DNA from: JANYJA01 sp038229055 | GTDB taxonomy: Bacteria > Acidobacteriota > Terriglobia > Bryobacterales > Bryobacteraceae | Assembly (NCBI GenBank): GCA_038229055.1 | Contig: JBBROU010000006.1 | Coordinates: 1-64,000 of the forward strand | Length of the DNA: 64,000 bases | Direction: 5' to 3' | Shown here: positions 8,987 to 17,816 of the stretch, piece after piece | Numbering within the stretch: the stretch's first letter is position 1 | Layout of the letters: each line of letters starts with the position of its first letter | The notes under the pieces: generated by a model | What the model was told of the DNA's origin: nothing | Database searches by the model: none | The model's input: only the letters and a program-made list of their open reading frames with translations | Translations under genes and position numbers: made by a program

Positions 8987-10273
8987 ATGAAAGCCTTTTA
9001 TCTCACCATTACTCTGCTCGCGGCCGGCACGCTCTGCTCCGCCGCCGATAAAATCGATTCGAAGGTCCTCACCGGCGAAAGCGCGTTTGCCGATTATCAC
9101 AACATTCAGCCCGGCGTCTTTCGAAAGATCACGGCTGAGAGCCTCCCAAAACCGTACGCGACAAAAGGCGTTGGGAACGGCCCAACAGTAGTGCCGAAAC
9201 CGCCGGGTGCCTGGCCCAAAGCGCCGAAAGGATTTAAAGTTGAACTCTATGCCGCGGGCTTGCACGAGCCGCGCGAAATACGCCGCGCTCCTAACGGTGA
9301 TCTTTTCGTCGCGGAAACCGATTCCGGGGAGTTGGAAATTTTCCGGGGGATCACCAAGGAAGGCAAACCGGAGCAGACCTCCGCCTTCACAAAGGGTTTG
9401 CACGGCCCCTTCGGGATTGCCTTCTACCCGCCTGGAGCCGATCCTCAGTGGGTCTACATAGGCAACGAAAACTCCGTGGTTCGCGTGCCCTATAAGAACG
9501 GCGACCTGAAGGCCACCGGTCAAGCCGAAACGATCATCCCAAAACTTCCGACCGGCGGCCACTCCACTCGCGATGTTGCGTTTTCACTCGACGGCAAGCG
9601 CATGTTCGTCTCCGTGGGGTCTCTGTCGAATGTGGACAATGCGGATACGCATCCTCGCGAGAAGTTACGCGCCAATATCCTGGAATATACGCCCGAAGGG
9701 AAGTTCGTCAAGGTGTACGCCTCGGGCATCCGCAATCCCGTCGGAATCGCCATCAACCCCATCACCAACGAGCTCTGGTGCTCGGTGAATGAGCGCGATA
9801 TGCTCGGTGACAATCTGGTTCCTGACTACATCACTCATGTTCAGGAAGGCGGATTTTACGGTTGGCCCTGGTACTACATGGGAAGCAATCAGGACCCGCG
9901 GCTGAAAGGCACCCACCCGGAACTGCAAGGTCACGTGATCGTGCCCGACGTTCTGCTGCAGCCGCATAACGCCTCGCTCGAAATGATGTTTTATGACGGA
10001 AAGCAGTTCCCCAAGGAATATTCGGGCGATATCTTCGCCGCCGAACATGGGTCATGGAATAAAGCCGTGCGCACGGGCTACGAAGTGGTGCGTGTCCCGC
10101 TCACCAACGGCCATGCTTCGGGGGAATACGAAGATTTCCTGACCGGCTTTGTAACCGAGAGCGGTGAAGTGTGGGGCCGCCCGGTCGGAGTCGCTACCGC
10201 GACCGACGGTTCGCTGATGGTGACCGACGACGGATCGAAATCGATCTGGCGCATCACGTATGTCGGGAAGTAG
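8987..10273 (+). CDS. Secreted L-sorbosone/glucose dehydrogenase-like beta-propeller (PQQ type fold)
   Basis: A 428-residue exported protein with signal peptide MKAFYLTITLLAAGTLCSA. It has the fold pattern of soluble-quinoprotein sugar dehydrogenases and sorbosone dehydrogenases: GFKVELYAAGLHEPREIRR, PNGDLFVAETDSGELEIFR, HGPFGIAFYPPG, GGHSTRDVAFS with the catalytic-type histidine, SGIRNPVGIAINP, and GGFYGWPWYYMG near the end. Family members oxidise aldoses using PQQ and calcium. No PQQ synthesis gene is in the window, so the cofactor would have to come from elsewhere. It lies 40 bp after the TPR gene and may belong to the same transcript. It overlaps the convergent amidohydrolase by 20 bases. 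Confidence 0.82.
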   Translation: MKAFYLTITLLAAGTLCSAADKIDSKVLTGESAFADYHNIQPGVFRKITAESLPKPYATKGVGNGPTVVPKPPGAWPKAPKGFKVELYAAGLHEPREIRRAPNGDLFVAETDSGELEIFRGITKEGKPEQTSAFTKGLHGPFGIAFYPPGADPQWVYIGNENSVVRVPYKNGDLKATGQAETIIPKLPTGGHSTRDVAFSLDGKRMFVSVGSLSNVDNADTHPREKLRANILEYTPEGKFVKVYASGIRNPVGIAINPITNELWCSVNERDMLGDNLVPDYITHVQEGGFYGWPWYYMGSNQDPRLKGTHPELQGHVIVPDVLLQPHNASLEMMFYDGKQFPKEYSGDIFAAEHGSWNKAVRTGYEVVRVPLTNGHASGEYEDFLTGFVTESGEVWGRPVGVATATDGSLMVTDDGSKSIWRITYVGK

Positions 10274-11918
10274 CGCTAGGCGTTACTTTCCCCGGCCCGT
10301 ATAGAATCACCCCCGGCCGCGCGCCCGAGTGCTTGCCCTTCGCGAGCACCATCTTCCCATTCACCAGAACGTATGCCACGCCGCTGGCATACTGGTGCGG
10401 TTTCATGTAGGTGGCATTGTCGATGATCGTCGCCGGATCGAACACCGTCACGTCCGCCCACATGCCGGGGCGCAGCAAACCGCGATCGAAGATATGAATC
10501 TTAGTCGCATTCGCCGAAGTCATCTTGCGAATAGCTTCTTCCATCGACAAAACATGCTCATCGCGGACATAGCGCCCCAACACTCTCGGGAAAGTGCCAT
10601 AGGATCGCGGATGCGGGTTGCCCTCCGACAGGGGCCCTTCCGTCTTGAAAGCCAGTCCATCCGAACCGATCGATACAAACGGCTGCTGCAGCGCATACCG
10701 CATATCTTTCTCGTCGTGGTGAAAGTAGACGGTCGGCACCGTTCCTCCGTTCTCTTCAAGAAGCTTGAACAGAGCATCGAGCGGCTTGGCGCGCATATCG
10801 TCAATGACCTCGTTCATGCGCTTGCCCTCGTACTTTTTATAGGCGGGATTCGAAAGCGAAACCAGTAGCATTCCTTCCCACCCTCCCGTCGCGGTGTAGT
10901 GGTTGTACCAACCTGAACCGGGAATGCCGTTCTCAATTTCGCTCTCCAACCGTGGACGCAGAGCTGGATCCTTCAGCCGCCGGATCAGTGCTGCCGATCC
11001 GCCTTCGTGTGCCCATGGCGGAATGATGGTCGCAAGATCGTTCTGCCCCGCGCGATAGGGATATACGTTGGCCGTGACTTCCGCCCCGCTCGCTCGTGCC
11101 TGCGCAATGCGGGCGATCAGTTCCGGCATCTGGCCCCAGAGGTTGTGATCGGCCAGCTTCAGGTGAATGATGTCGACCGGCACGCCGCTTTCCCGGCCGA
11201 TTCTGATCGCCTCCGCGACTGACTCAAATACACCCTGCCCTTCGGTGCGCATATGTGTCGAGTAGATGCCGCCATATTCCGCAGCCGCCTTGCACATCGC
11301 GATCAGAGAATTCGTATCGATCCATGAACCGGGCGGGCCGCTGAGTGAGCTCGCCACTCCCAGAGCGCCCTGCCTCATAGCTTCCCGCACGAGTTCCTGC
11401 ATTTGCGCCAGTTCCGCCGCCATCGGCGGCCCCGCCTGCTCGCCGCGAACATAGGTCCAGATTTGACTCGATCCAACATAACTCCCCACGTTGGTCGAGA
11501 TGCCGCCCTTCATCAGCCGCGCAAAGTAACCGTCGAAGTCGCGCCAATCCGCGGGAAATTCTTTGTCTTTCTGTTTGCCGCCATCGGGTGCCGCCGAACC
11601 CCCTTCACCCAGGATCATCGACGTCACACCTTGCCGGATCATGCTCTCGGCGTTCCCGTCGGTGAGCAGCGTGTAATCCGAGTGGTTGTGAATGTCGATG
11701 AATCCAGGCGCCACCACCAAGCCCCGCGCGTCGATCACAGTCGCCGCGGTGCTGCGGGAGAGTCCGCCCATCCCCGCAATTCTTCCCTCGCGAATTCCTA
11801 TGTCACCGACCCACGATGGATTCCCGGTTCCATCGACAATCCTTCCATTCCGGATCAGCACATCGAAGTTCTGCGCGCCAAGCATAGCGCTGAAAATCAG
11901 GAAACAGAAACACTTCAT
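10254..11918 (-). CDS. Exported D-aminoacylase-type amidohydrolase
   Basis: A 554-residue protein with a short signal peptide (FLIFSAMLGAQ). FDVLIRNGRIVDGTGNP and APGFIDIHNHSDYTLL are the classic opening of N-acyl-D-amino-acid deacylases and related amidohydrolases; HNHSD supplies the HxH metal ligands. Later elements are IYSTHMRTEGQ, VDIIHLKLADHN, YFHHDEKDM and SIGSDGLAF, then a C-terminal composite sheet strand (WADVTVFDPATI). D-aminoacylases release D-amino acids from N-acyl forms; dihydroorotase-like and N-acyl-D-glutamate activities occur in the same family. Export suggests a role in scavenging D-amino-acid derivatives, for example from cell-wall debris. The C-terminus runs 20 bases into the convergent propeller gene. 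Confidence 0.85.
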   Translation of the reverse strand: MKCFCFLIFSAMLGAQNFDVLIRNGRIVDGTGNPSWVGDIGIREGRIAGMGGLSRSTAATVIDARGLVVAPGFIDIHNHSDYTLLTDGNAESMIRQGVTSMILGEGGSAAPDGGKQKDKEFPADWRDFDGYFARLMKGGISTNVGSYVGSSQIWTYVRGEQAGPPMAAELAQMQELVREAMRQGALGVASSLSGPPGSWIDTNSLIAMCKAAAEYGGIYSTHMRTEGQGVFESVAEAIRIGRESGVPVDIIHLKLADHNLWGQMPELIARIAQARASGAEVTANVYPYRAGQNDLATIIPPWAHEGGSAALIRRLKDPALRPRLESEIENGIPGSGWYNHYTATGGWEGMLLVSLSNPAYKKYEGKRMNEVIDDMRAKPLDALFKLLEENGGTVPTVYFHHDEKDMRYALQQPFVSIGSDGLAFKTEGPLSEGNPHPRSYGTFPRVLGRYVRDEHVLSMEEAIRKMTSANATKIHIFDRGLLRPGMWADVTVFDPATIIDNATYMKPHQYASGVAYVLVNGKMVLAKGKHSGARPGVILYGPGKVTPSATSRHT

Positions 11919-12020
11919 GCCGAGATTGTAAGCTCTGGAGCGCGCGGTGCGGGAACTGGTTTCCCGCCGCTCCCCCGGAAATTGGCCGTCCTGTTAAGAT
12001 GATTTTGGTCCTAAAGAGCC

Positions 12021-12626
12021 ATGAAATTGAGCCTCGCGTTGCTGATGATCGGGACTTGGCTGTGGGCGCTTCCGCCAAGCGATTCCAAGATCGAGTTCGA
12101 AAACGATTCGGTCCGCGTAGTGCGGGTTCACTACAATCCGCACGAGAAGACCGCGGTGCATGACCATCCCGCAACACCTACCGTGTTTGTCTATATCACC
12201 GATGGAGGCCGGTTGCGGCTCGGGCACGAAGGAACTGAGCCGGTCGTTCGACCTCCGGTTAAAATGGGCGGCATCCGGTTTCAAAAAGGCGTCTTTGAGA
12301 GACATTGGGTGGAAGAATTAGATGGCGTGGAGAGCGAATATCTCCGCATTGAATTGGAGACGCGGCCAGTGGATTTGCCCGAGTCCGACGTGCGGCGCGC
12401 TCCGGCCGATCGCACTCCTTACGAGAGCGGGATGATTCGAATCCTGCGGGTGACCTGCGCGCCCCAAAGCCCGTGCCCGGTTTCGGCGCATCCGGAGGAT
12501 CCCGCGGTGGTCGTATTCAGGAATGGGTTCGTTTGGCGTGCTGCGGGCGATCCGCCGATCTCGAATGCAGCCGGCGAACCGGTGGAGCAGGTGCGCGTGG
12601 AGCTAAAAACAGAGCCGCTTAAATGA
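12021..12626 (+). CDS. Exported two-domain cupin-like protein
   Basis: A 201-residue protein with an N-terminal hydrophobic leader (MKLSLALLMIGTWLWALPP). The first half has a cupin metal site pattern (AVHDHPATPTVFVYITDGG). The second half repeats the layout in degenerate form (CPVSAHPEDPAVVVF), suggesting a bicupin whose second site has lost ligands. No enzyme activity can be named. Its TGA (12624-12626) overlaps the ATG of the esterase gene (12623) in ATGA, so the two are translationally coupled and head a four-gene chain to 19280. Confidence 0.65.
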   Translation: MKLSLALLMIGTWLWALPPSDSKIEFENDSVRVVRVHYNPHEKTAVHDHPATPTVFVYITDGGRLRLGHEGTEPVVRPPVKMGGIRFQKGVFERHWVEELDGVESEYLRIELETRPVDLPESDVRRAPADRTPYESGMIRILRVTCAPQSPCPVSAHPEDPAVVVFRNGFVWRAAGDPPISNAAGEPVEQVRVELKTEPLK

Positions 12627-14575
12627 ACCGGTATAGCCTGAGACACTCACTTCTCCTAGCGGCCACACTCGGCGCCGCCCTTGCGCAGACCGAGCCGGAA
12701 TACATGCGGGACATCCTGAAACAGGAGGTTCTCTCTCCGGCGGTCGCAATGTTTCAACTGCGGCAATACATTTTGCAGCGAGTCGCCAAGCCACCCGCTC
12801 CAACCAGTGGCGCGGTGTGGACCGCCGAATCGAAACGCCTTCGACAGCAGATCCTGAACGATGTCGTCTTCCATGGCTGGCCGAAGGAGTGGGTCGATTC
12901 GAAACCCAAGTTCGAGGATCTCGGTGTCATGCCGGGGAATGGTTACCGCATGCGCAAATTCCGCTACGAGATCGTTCCTGGATTCCAATCGGTCGCGATT
13001 CTTTATGAACCGCTGAACATGAAGGGCAAAATGCCTGCCATCCTCAACGTAAACGGGCACGCGGGGGCGCCCGGCAAGGCGGTTGAGTATAAACAGAAGC
13101 GCAACATCACTTTCGCGCGCAACGGAATTCTGTCGCTCAACCTCGAGTGGCTCTCCTGCGGCGAGCTCCGCCAGGAACAGAACGAGCACTGGTACGGCGC
13201 GCATCTCGACTTGGTCGGCGCCAATGAGCTTGGGTTGTTTTATCTGGCGATGCGCCGCGGCCTCGATTTTCTATACGATCACCCCAACACCGACCGGTCG
13301 CGAATCGGCATGACGGGCCTGTCGGGCGGCGGTTGGCAGACCATCGTCCTCAGTTCTCTCGACGAACGCGTCAACGTGGCCGTTCCGGTCGCCGGGTTCT
13401 CCGGTATTGCGCCCCGCGTCGAGGCCAAAGAGCATGGCGACCGGGGCGACATCGAGCAGAACGCCACCGATCTTTTCGATGGTCGCGATTACACCTGGCT
13501 CGCCGCCATGCGCGCGCCGCGCCCGACCTTGGTCGCGTACAACGCCGAGGACGATTGCTGCTTCCGGGCTGCGATGGTGAAGCCCGGCATCTTCGACGCG
13601 ATCGTCCCCTTTTTCACGCTGTACAACAAGCAGAACGATTTCGCATGGCATGAGAATCGCGACCCCGGAACGCACAACTATCAACTCGATAACCGCATGG
13701 CCGCATACGATTTCGTCAGCCGGCACTTCAAACTTCCACCGATCAAAGAAGATCCGGCAATCGGGTCGGAGGTCAAAAGTTACGACGAACTGGTCGTAGG
13801 TTTGCCGGGCGACAACCTCACCATCGCCGCACTGGCCCGGCAAATGGCGGGGCAGGTGAAGCGGGACGCACTCCCGTCCGACCCAGCCGCCCTGAATAGC
13901 GAACGCGACAAATTGAGGACCGTTGTTCGCTACCGCCCCGCCAAGGTGGATCGTGTCTGGACAACTGGAATCACCAAGCACGGCGGAGTGGAATCGAAGT
14001 CGCATCTTTTTGCCATGGCCGATGGTCTGACTTCGAACGCAATCTGGTTGCGAGCCATCGGAGCGCCCGACACCGCGGTCGCCACCATCATCCTGAATGA
14101 CAAAGGCAAGCGCGCATCGGCGGTTGCGGTAACCAATCGCGTGAACCGCGGGGAACAGGTGCTCGCGCTCGACTTGCCCTTTCAGGGCGATGCTTGGGAT
14201 CAGGAAGGCACCTGGAGCCTCGGGCAGATGCTCTATGCCACCGGCGACCGCCCGCTCGGCGTCGAGGTGGCTCACCTGATCGAACTCTCCCATTGGCTCA
14301 AGCGCCGGGGCGCGGGCCAAGTGCGCGTCGAGACAACCGGCATTCGGAATCAGGTAGTAGCGCTGGTCGCCAATGCGCTCGAGCCCTCTTTATTTACCGA
14401 ACTTGTGGTGCGGCAGGGAATGCCGAGCCTGCGATATCTGGTCGATAAGCCAGTCAAGTATCAGGACGCGGCGGACCTCTTCTGTCTTGACCTATATAAG
14501 GTCACCGACCTCGACAGGCTCGCCGCTCTGGGTGCTCCCGCAAGGGTGACGACGGAAACACTTGAGGAGCGATGA
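12623..14575 (+). CDS. Exported acetylxylan-esterase-like alpha/beta hydrolase
   Basis: A 650-residue protein with signal peptide ending near AALAQTE. The core (about 100-390) is an alpha/beta hydrolase of the acetylxylan esterase/cephalosporin deacetylase group: FLYDHPNTDRSRIGMTGLSG contains the GLSGG nucleophile elbow, an acid lies near YNAEDDCC, and the histidine is in GTHNYQLDNR. The C-terminal 220 residues look like a second, degenerate hydrolase-like domain. Related proteins deacetylate plant or microbial polysaccharides. It begins in ATGA with the cupin and ends in ATGA with the cytochrome gene, so a polysaccharide substrate is also suggested for the following cytochrome-DUF1501 pair. 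Confidence 0.75.
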   Translation: MNRYSLRHSLLLAATLGAALAQTEPEYMRDILKQEVLSPAVAMFQLRQYILQRVAKPPAPTSGAVWTAESKRLRQQILNDVVFHGWPKEWVDSKPKFEDLGVMPGNGYRMRKFRYEIVPGFQSVAILYEPLNMKGKMPAILNVNGHAGAPGKAVEYKQKRNITFARNGILSLNLEWLSCGELRQEQNEHWYGAHLDLVGANELGLFYLAMRRGLDFLYDHPNTDRSRIGMTGLSGGGWQTIVLSSLDERVNVAVPVAGFSGIAPRVEAKEHGDRGDIEQNATDLFDGRDYTWLAAMRAPRPTLVAYNAEDDCCFRAAMVKPGIFDAIVPFFTLYNKQNDFAWHENRDPGTHNYQLDNRMAAYDFVSRHFKLPPIKEDPAIGSEVKSYDELVVGLPGDNLTIAALARQMAGQVKRDALPSDPAALNSERDKLRTVVRYRPAKVDRVWTTGITKHGGVESKSHLFAMADGLTSNAIWLRAIGAPDTAVATIILNDKGKRASAVAVTNRVNRGEQVLALDLPFQGDAWDQEGTWSLGQMLYATGDRPLGVEVAHLIELSHWLKRRGAGQVRVETTGIRNQVVALVANALEPSLFTELVVRQGMPSLRYLVDKPVKYQDAADLFCLDLYKVTDLDRLAALGAPARVTTETLEER

Positions 14576-17500
14576 GGAACATGGTTTTATGGTCCTTGCG
14601 AAGCATTCGTCATTTTCTACTTGGGTTCATATTGCCGTTCGGGAGCGGTTCGCTTCTCGCCGCAGCCAGCCCTGTTGAGTTTAACCGGGACATCCGTCCC
14701 ATCTTTTCCGACCGCTGCTACACGTGTCACGGGCCCGATCAGGCGAATCGAAAGAGCAAACTGCGCCTGGATATCGAAGCCGGCGCCAAAGCGGACTTGG
14801 GCGGCCGCTTCGGAATCGTACCGGGAGATCCCTCAAAAAGCGAAGTCATCCGGCGAGTCACGGCTGACGACACCCACCGCATGCCGCCCGCGTATGCTGG
14901 ATTGCCGAAATTAACCGATCGTGAAATCGATCTGCTGACTCGTTGGACCCAGCAAGGCGCCGCATGGCAGAAGCATTGGTCTTTCATTCCCCCGGTTCGG
15001 CCAAATCTCCCCTCCGTGAGCGAACGAACTTGGCCTCGCAATCCCATTGATTATTTTGTAATGGCCAGGCTGGATCGCGAAGGCTTGAAGCCGTCTCCCG
15101 AAGCGGACCGCCGCGCGTTGATCCGGCGCGTAACGCTCGACCTCACCGGCCTGCCTCCCTCGCCCAAAGACGTGGAAGCATTCGTCGACAACACGGCACC
15201 CGATGCCTACGAGCGTGTGGTCGACCGGTTACTCGCGTCACCGCGTTACGGCGAGCGCATGGCCATGCCGTGGCTCAATGCCGCACGTTACGCCGACACC
15301 AATGGCTATCAAACCGACGGCGAACGTTCCATGTGGCGCTGGCGGGATTGGGTCATTGATGCATTCAACCGAAACATGCCGTTCGACCGCTTCACCGTGG
15401 ATCAAATCGCCGGAGACATGCTGCCGAACGCAACGCTCCAGCAGACCCTGGCAACCGGGTTCAATCGCAATCATCGCGGGAACGGCGAAGGCGGAATCAT
15501 TCCTGAAGAGTATGCCGTCGAGTACGTCGTAGACCGCGTTGAAGCCACCTCCACGGTTTGGCTCGGAGTCACGCTCGGCTGCGCCCGGTGCCACAACCAC
15601 AAGTACGATCCGTTTACGCAGAAGGAGTTCTACCAGTTTTTCGCCTACTTTAACAATGTTCCAGAGCGCGGCAAGGCATTCAAATACGGCAACTCCCCTC
15701 CCGCCATTCCCGCTCCTACGGCGGAACAGGAGACTCGCCTTGCCACGGTAGATCAAAACCTCGCAATCGCGCGTCGGCATTTGACCGAAGCGGAGCCGGA
15801 AATCTCGAAGCTTCAACATAAGTGGGAAAAGTCCCTCGCGCGTGACCCATCTCTCGACTGGGCAACCGACCGCCACGTTGCCGTGCACCTGCCACTCGCG
15901 GGCGACCTTCGCGGCGAATTCCACAACGATCTCCCGAAGTCGGAGAAGGACGCCGATCTTATGGAGAACGGCCCGCCGGCGGTTCAGGCGCCACCCTCTG
16001 CTCCGATCGAAGCTTTGTGGAAAGACGGGAGCGCCGAGTATGTCAACGGCAGGACGGGTCAAGCCGGCGTTTTCGATGGCGGCAGATACATCGAAATCGG
16101 CAACATCGCTGATTTTGGTTTTTATGATTCGTTCACTCTTGCCGCATGGATCTACCCCACTTCCGCCACCGGCGCAATCGTAAGCCGTGCTCAAGATCAA
16201 GTCGACGGCGGCGGTCTCGGCTTGTACCTGAAGGACGGTCACGTGCAAGCGAACCTCGTACAGCGCTGGCTGGATGACGGTGCGCGTGCGGAGAGTGAGG
16301 CGACGGTCGAACTGAACCGCTGGTCCCATGTGGTCCTCAGCTACGACGGCTCGCGACTGGCAAGCGGTATCGCGGTTTATTTGAACGGTCAGCCTCTGAA
16401 ACTCAAGATCAATCTCGACGATCTGAACCAATCTTTCGGGATCAAGCAGCCGCTGCGGTTGGGCGCGGGCCTCGGCCCGCAGAACCGCTTTCACGGCATG
16501 ATCGAGGAACTCCGCATTTATCGCGCAGCGCTGAACCCAACCGACGTGGCGACTCTTTCCGAGCCCCACTCCATCGGCGAACTTGCGCGGATCGCGCCCC
16601 AGCAACGCACTCCGACTCAAGCCGCGAAACTGCGTACGTGCTTTCTGGAACTCAATGCCCCAAGCCGGCTCCAACTTGCAAGAAAGGAAATTCTCGATCT
16701 GCAAGACTCCCGGCGCGGGCTGCTCGAAACGTTTCCGACCGTGATGGTGATGCAAGAGAGCGCGGTGCCGCGTGATACTCACATCCTGGTGCGCGGGGCT
16801 TACGATCGCCCGGGCGATAAGGTTTCACCGGGCGTGCCTGCCGTCCTTCCGCCTCTGCTCGCGGGCGCTCCCAATAATCGGCTCGGTCTGGCTCGGTGGC
16901 TGACCGATCCATCCAACCCGCTCCCGGCGCGCGTTGCCATGAACCGCTTCTGGCAAATGTACTTCGGCACAGGCCTGGTCAAGACCGTCGAAGATTTCGG
17001 ATCGCAGGGCGAGTGGCCCATTCACCTTGACTTGCTCGATTGGCTCGCGACCGAGTTCATCCACACTGATTGGGACGTCAAGGCCATGCAAAAAACAATC
17101 GTCATGAGTGCCACCTACCGGCAAGCTTCAAAAGTCACTCCGGAACTGTGGCAGCGCGACCCTGAAAACCGGCTGCTTGCGCGTGGGCCTCGGTACCGCC
17201 TCGGCGCGGAGACGTTGCGCGATCAGGCGTTGGCTGTTTCGGGACTGCTGGTCGACAAAGTCGGAGGCCCTTCCGTCAAGCCGTATCAGCCGCCTGGCCT
17301 ATGGAAAGAACTGACCGGCGGCGAAGATTATCGGCCGGATGTCGGTGAGGCCTTGCATCGCCGCAGCCTTTATACCTTCTGGAAGAGAACTTCTCCGCCG
17401 CCGACGATGATGAACTTCGACGCCGCCGGCCGCGAGACTTGCGTGGTTCGCGAACAGCGGACCAACACCCCGCTGCAGTCGCTGGACTTGATGAACGACG

Positions 17501-17814
17501 TGACCTATCTCGAAGCCGCCCGTTCGCTCGCCGAGCGGATGATCCGCGAAGGCGGGTCCACACCGGCCGAGCGCATTGCCTACGCGTTCGAGCTAGCGAC
17601 CTCCCGGCCGCCCACGTCGCATGAGAGCCGGATTCTACTGTCCGGTTATAAATACAATCTCGATATCTTTCAAGGCGACCGATCCGCCGCCGCGAAATAC
17701 ATCAGCGTCGGCGATCGCCCCGTCGATCCCAAGCTGGACGCGGGTGAGGCCGCGGCTTATATGAACGTAGCCAGCGTGATTCTAAATCTGGATGTAACGG
17801 TTTCCAAGGAGTGA
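14572..17814 (+). CDS. Planctomycete-type cytochrome (PSCyt1-DUF1549-DUF1553) with internal LamG-like domain
   Basis: A 1080-residue exported protein. After the leader comes FNRDIRPIFSDRCYTCHGPD, a Planctomycete-type cytochrome C domain with one CxxCH heme site. DUF1549 follows (PIDYFVMARLDREGL, LIRRVTLDLTGLPP, YADTNGY) with a second, heme-like CARCHNHKYDP motif. At about residues 430-680 a concanavalin/LamG-like sandwich is inserted (GGRYIEIGNIADFGFYDSFT to RFHGMIEELRIYRAAL). DUF1553 closes the protein (NRLGLARWLTDPSNPLPARV, VMSATYRQ, NTPLQSLDLMND). The family is widespread in Planctomycetes and Acidobacteriota, always near DUF1501 proteins, with no proven function; binding of a glycan through the LamG module is a reasonable guess. 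Coupled to its neighbours by ATGA and GTGA overlaps. Confidence 0.88.
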   Translation: MRNMVLWSLRSIRHFLLGFILPFGSGSLLAAASPVEFNRDIRPIFSDRCYTCHGPDQANRKSKLRLDIEAGAKADLGGRFGIVPGDPSKSEVIRRVTADDTHRMPPAYAGLPKLTDREIDLLTRWTQQGAAWQKHWSFIPPVRPNLPSVSERTWPRNPIDYFVMARLDREGLKPSPEADRRALIRRVTLDLTGLPPSPKDVEAFVDNTAPDAYERVVDRLLASPRYGERMAMPWLNAARYADTNGYQTDGERSMWRWRDWVIDAFNRNMPFDRFTVDQIAGDMLPNATLQQTLATGFNRNHRGNGEGGIIPEEYAVEYVVDRVEATSTVWLGVTLGCARCHNHKYDPFTQKEFYQFFAYFNNVPERGKAFKYGNSPPAIPAPTAEQETRLATVDQNLAIARRHLTEAEPEISKLQHKWEKSLARDPSLDWATDRHVAVHLPLAGDLRGEFHNDLPKSEKDADLMENGPPAVQAPPSAPIEALWKDGSAEYVNGRTGQAGVFDGGRYIEIGNIADFGFYDSFTLAAWIYPTSATGAIVSRAQDQVDGGGLGLYLKDGHVQANLVQRWLDDGARAESEATVELNRWSHVVLSYDGSRLASGIAVYLNGQPLKLKINLDDLNQSFGIKQPLRLGAGLGPQNRFHGMIEELRIYRAALNPTDVATLSEPHSIGELARIAPQQRTPTQAAKLRTCFLELNAPSRLQLARKEILDLQDSRRGLLETFPTVMVMQESAVPRDTHILVRGAYDRPGDKVSPGVPAVLPPLLAGAPNNRLGLARWLTDPSNPLPARVAMNRFWQMYFGTGLVKTVEDFGSQGEWPIHLDLLDWLATEFIHTDWDVKAMQKTIVMSATYRQASKVTPELWQRDPENRLLARGPRYRLGAETLRDQALAVSGLLVDKVGGPSVKPYQPPGLWKELTGGEDYRPDVGEALHRRSLYTFWKRTSPPPTMMNFDAAGRETCVVREQRTNTPLQSLDLMNDVTYLEAARSLAERMIREGGSTPAERIAYAFELATSRPPTSHESRILLSGYKYNLDIFQGDRSAAAKYISVGDRPVDPKLDAGEAAAYMNVASVILNLDVTVSKE
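17806..17811 (+). promoter_or_regulatory. Ribosome binding site AAGGAG deciding the DUF1501 start
   Basis: AAGGAG lies 5 bases before GTG 17817. The other in-frame GTG at 17811 would overlap this site and leave no spacing, so 17817 is preferred. The site sits in the last codons of the upstream cytochrome gene. Confidence 0.6.
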
Positions 17815-17816
17815 TT

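Noticed and set aside
13271..14320. 349-codon minus-strand frame inside the esterase gene
   Set aside because: Shadow of a gene with clear catalytic motifs; no ribosome site or domain.
15238..16782. 514-codon open frame on the minus strand inside the first cytochrome gene
   Set aside because: It lies fully antisense to a well supported gene, has no motif, and is expected in GC-rich DNA from codon bias.
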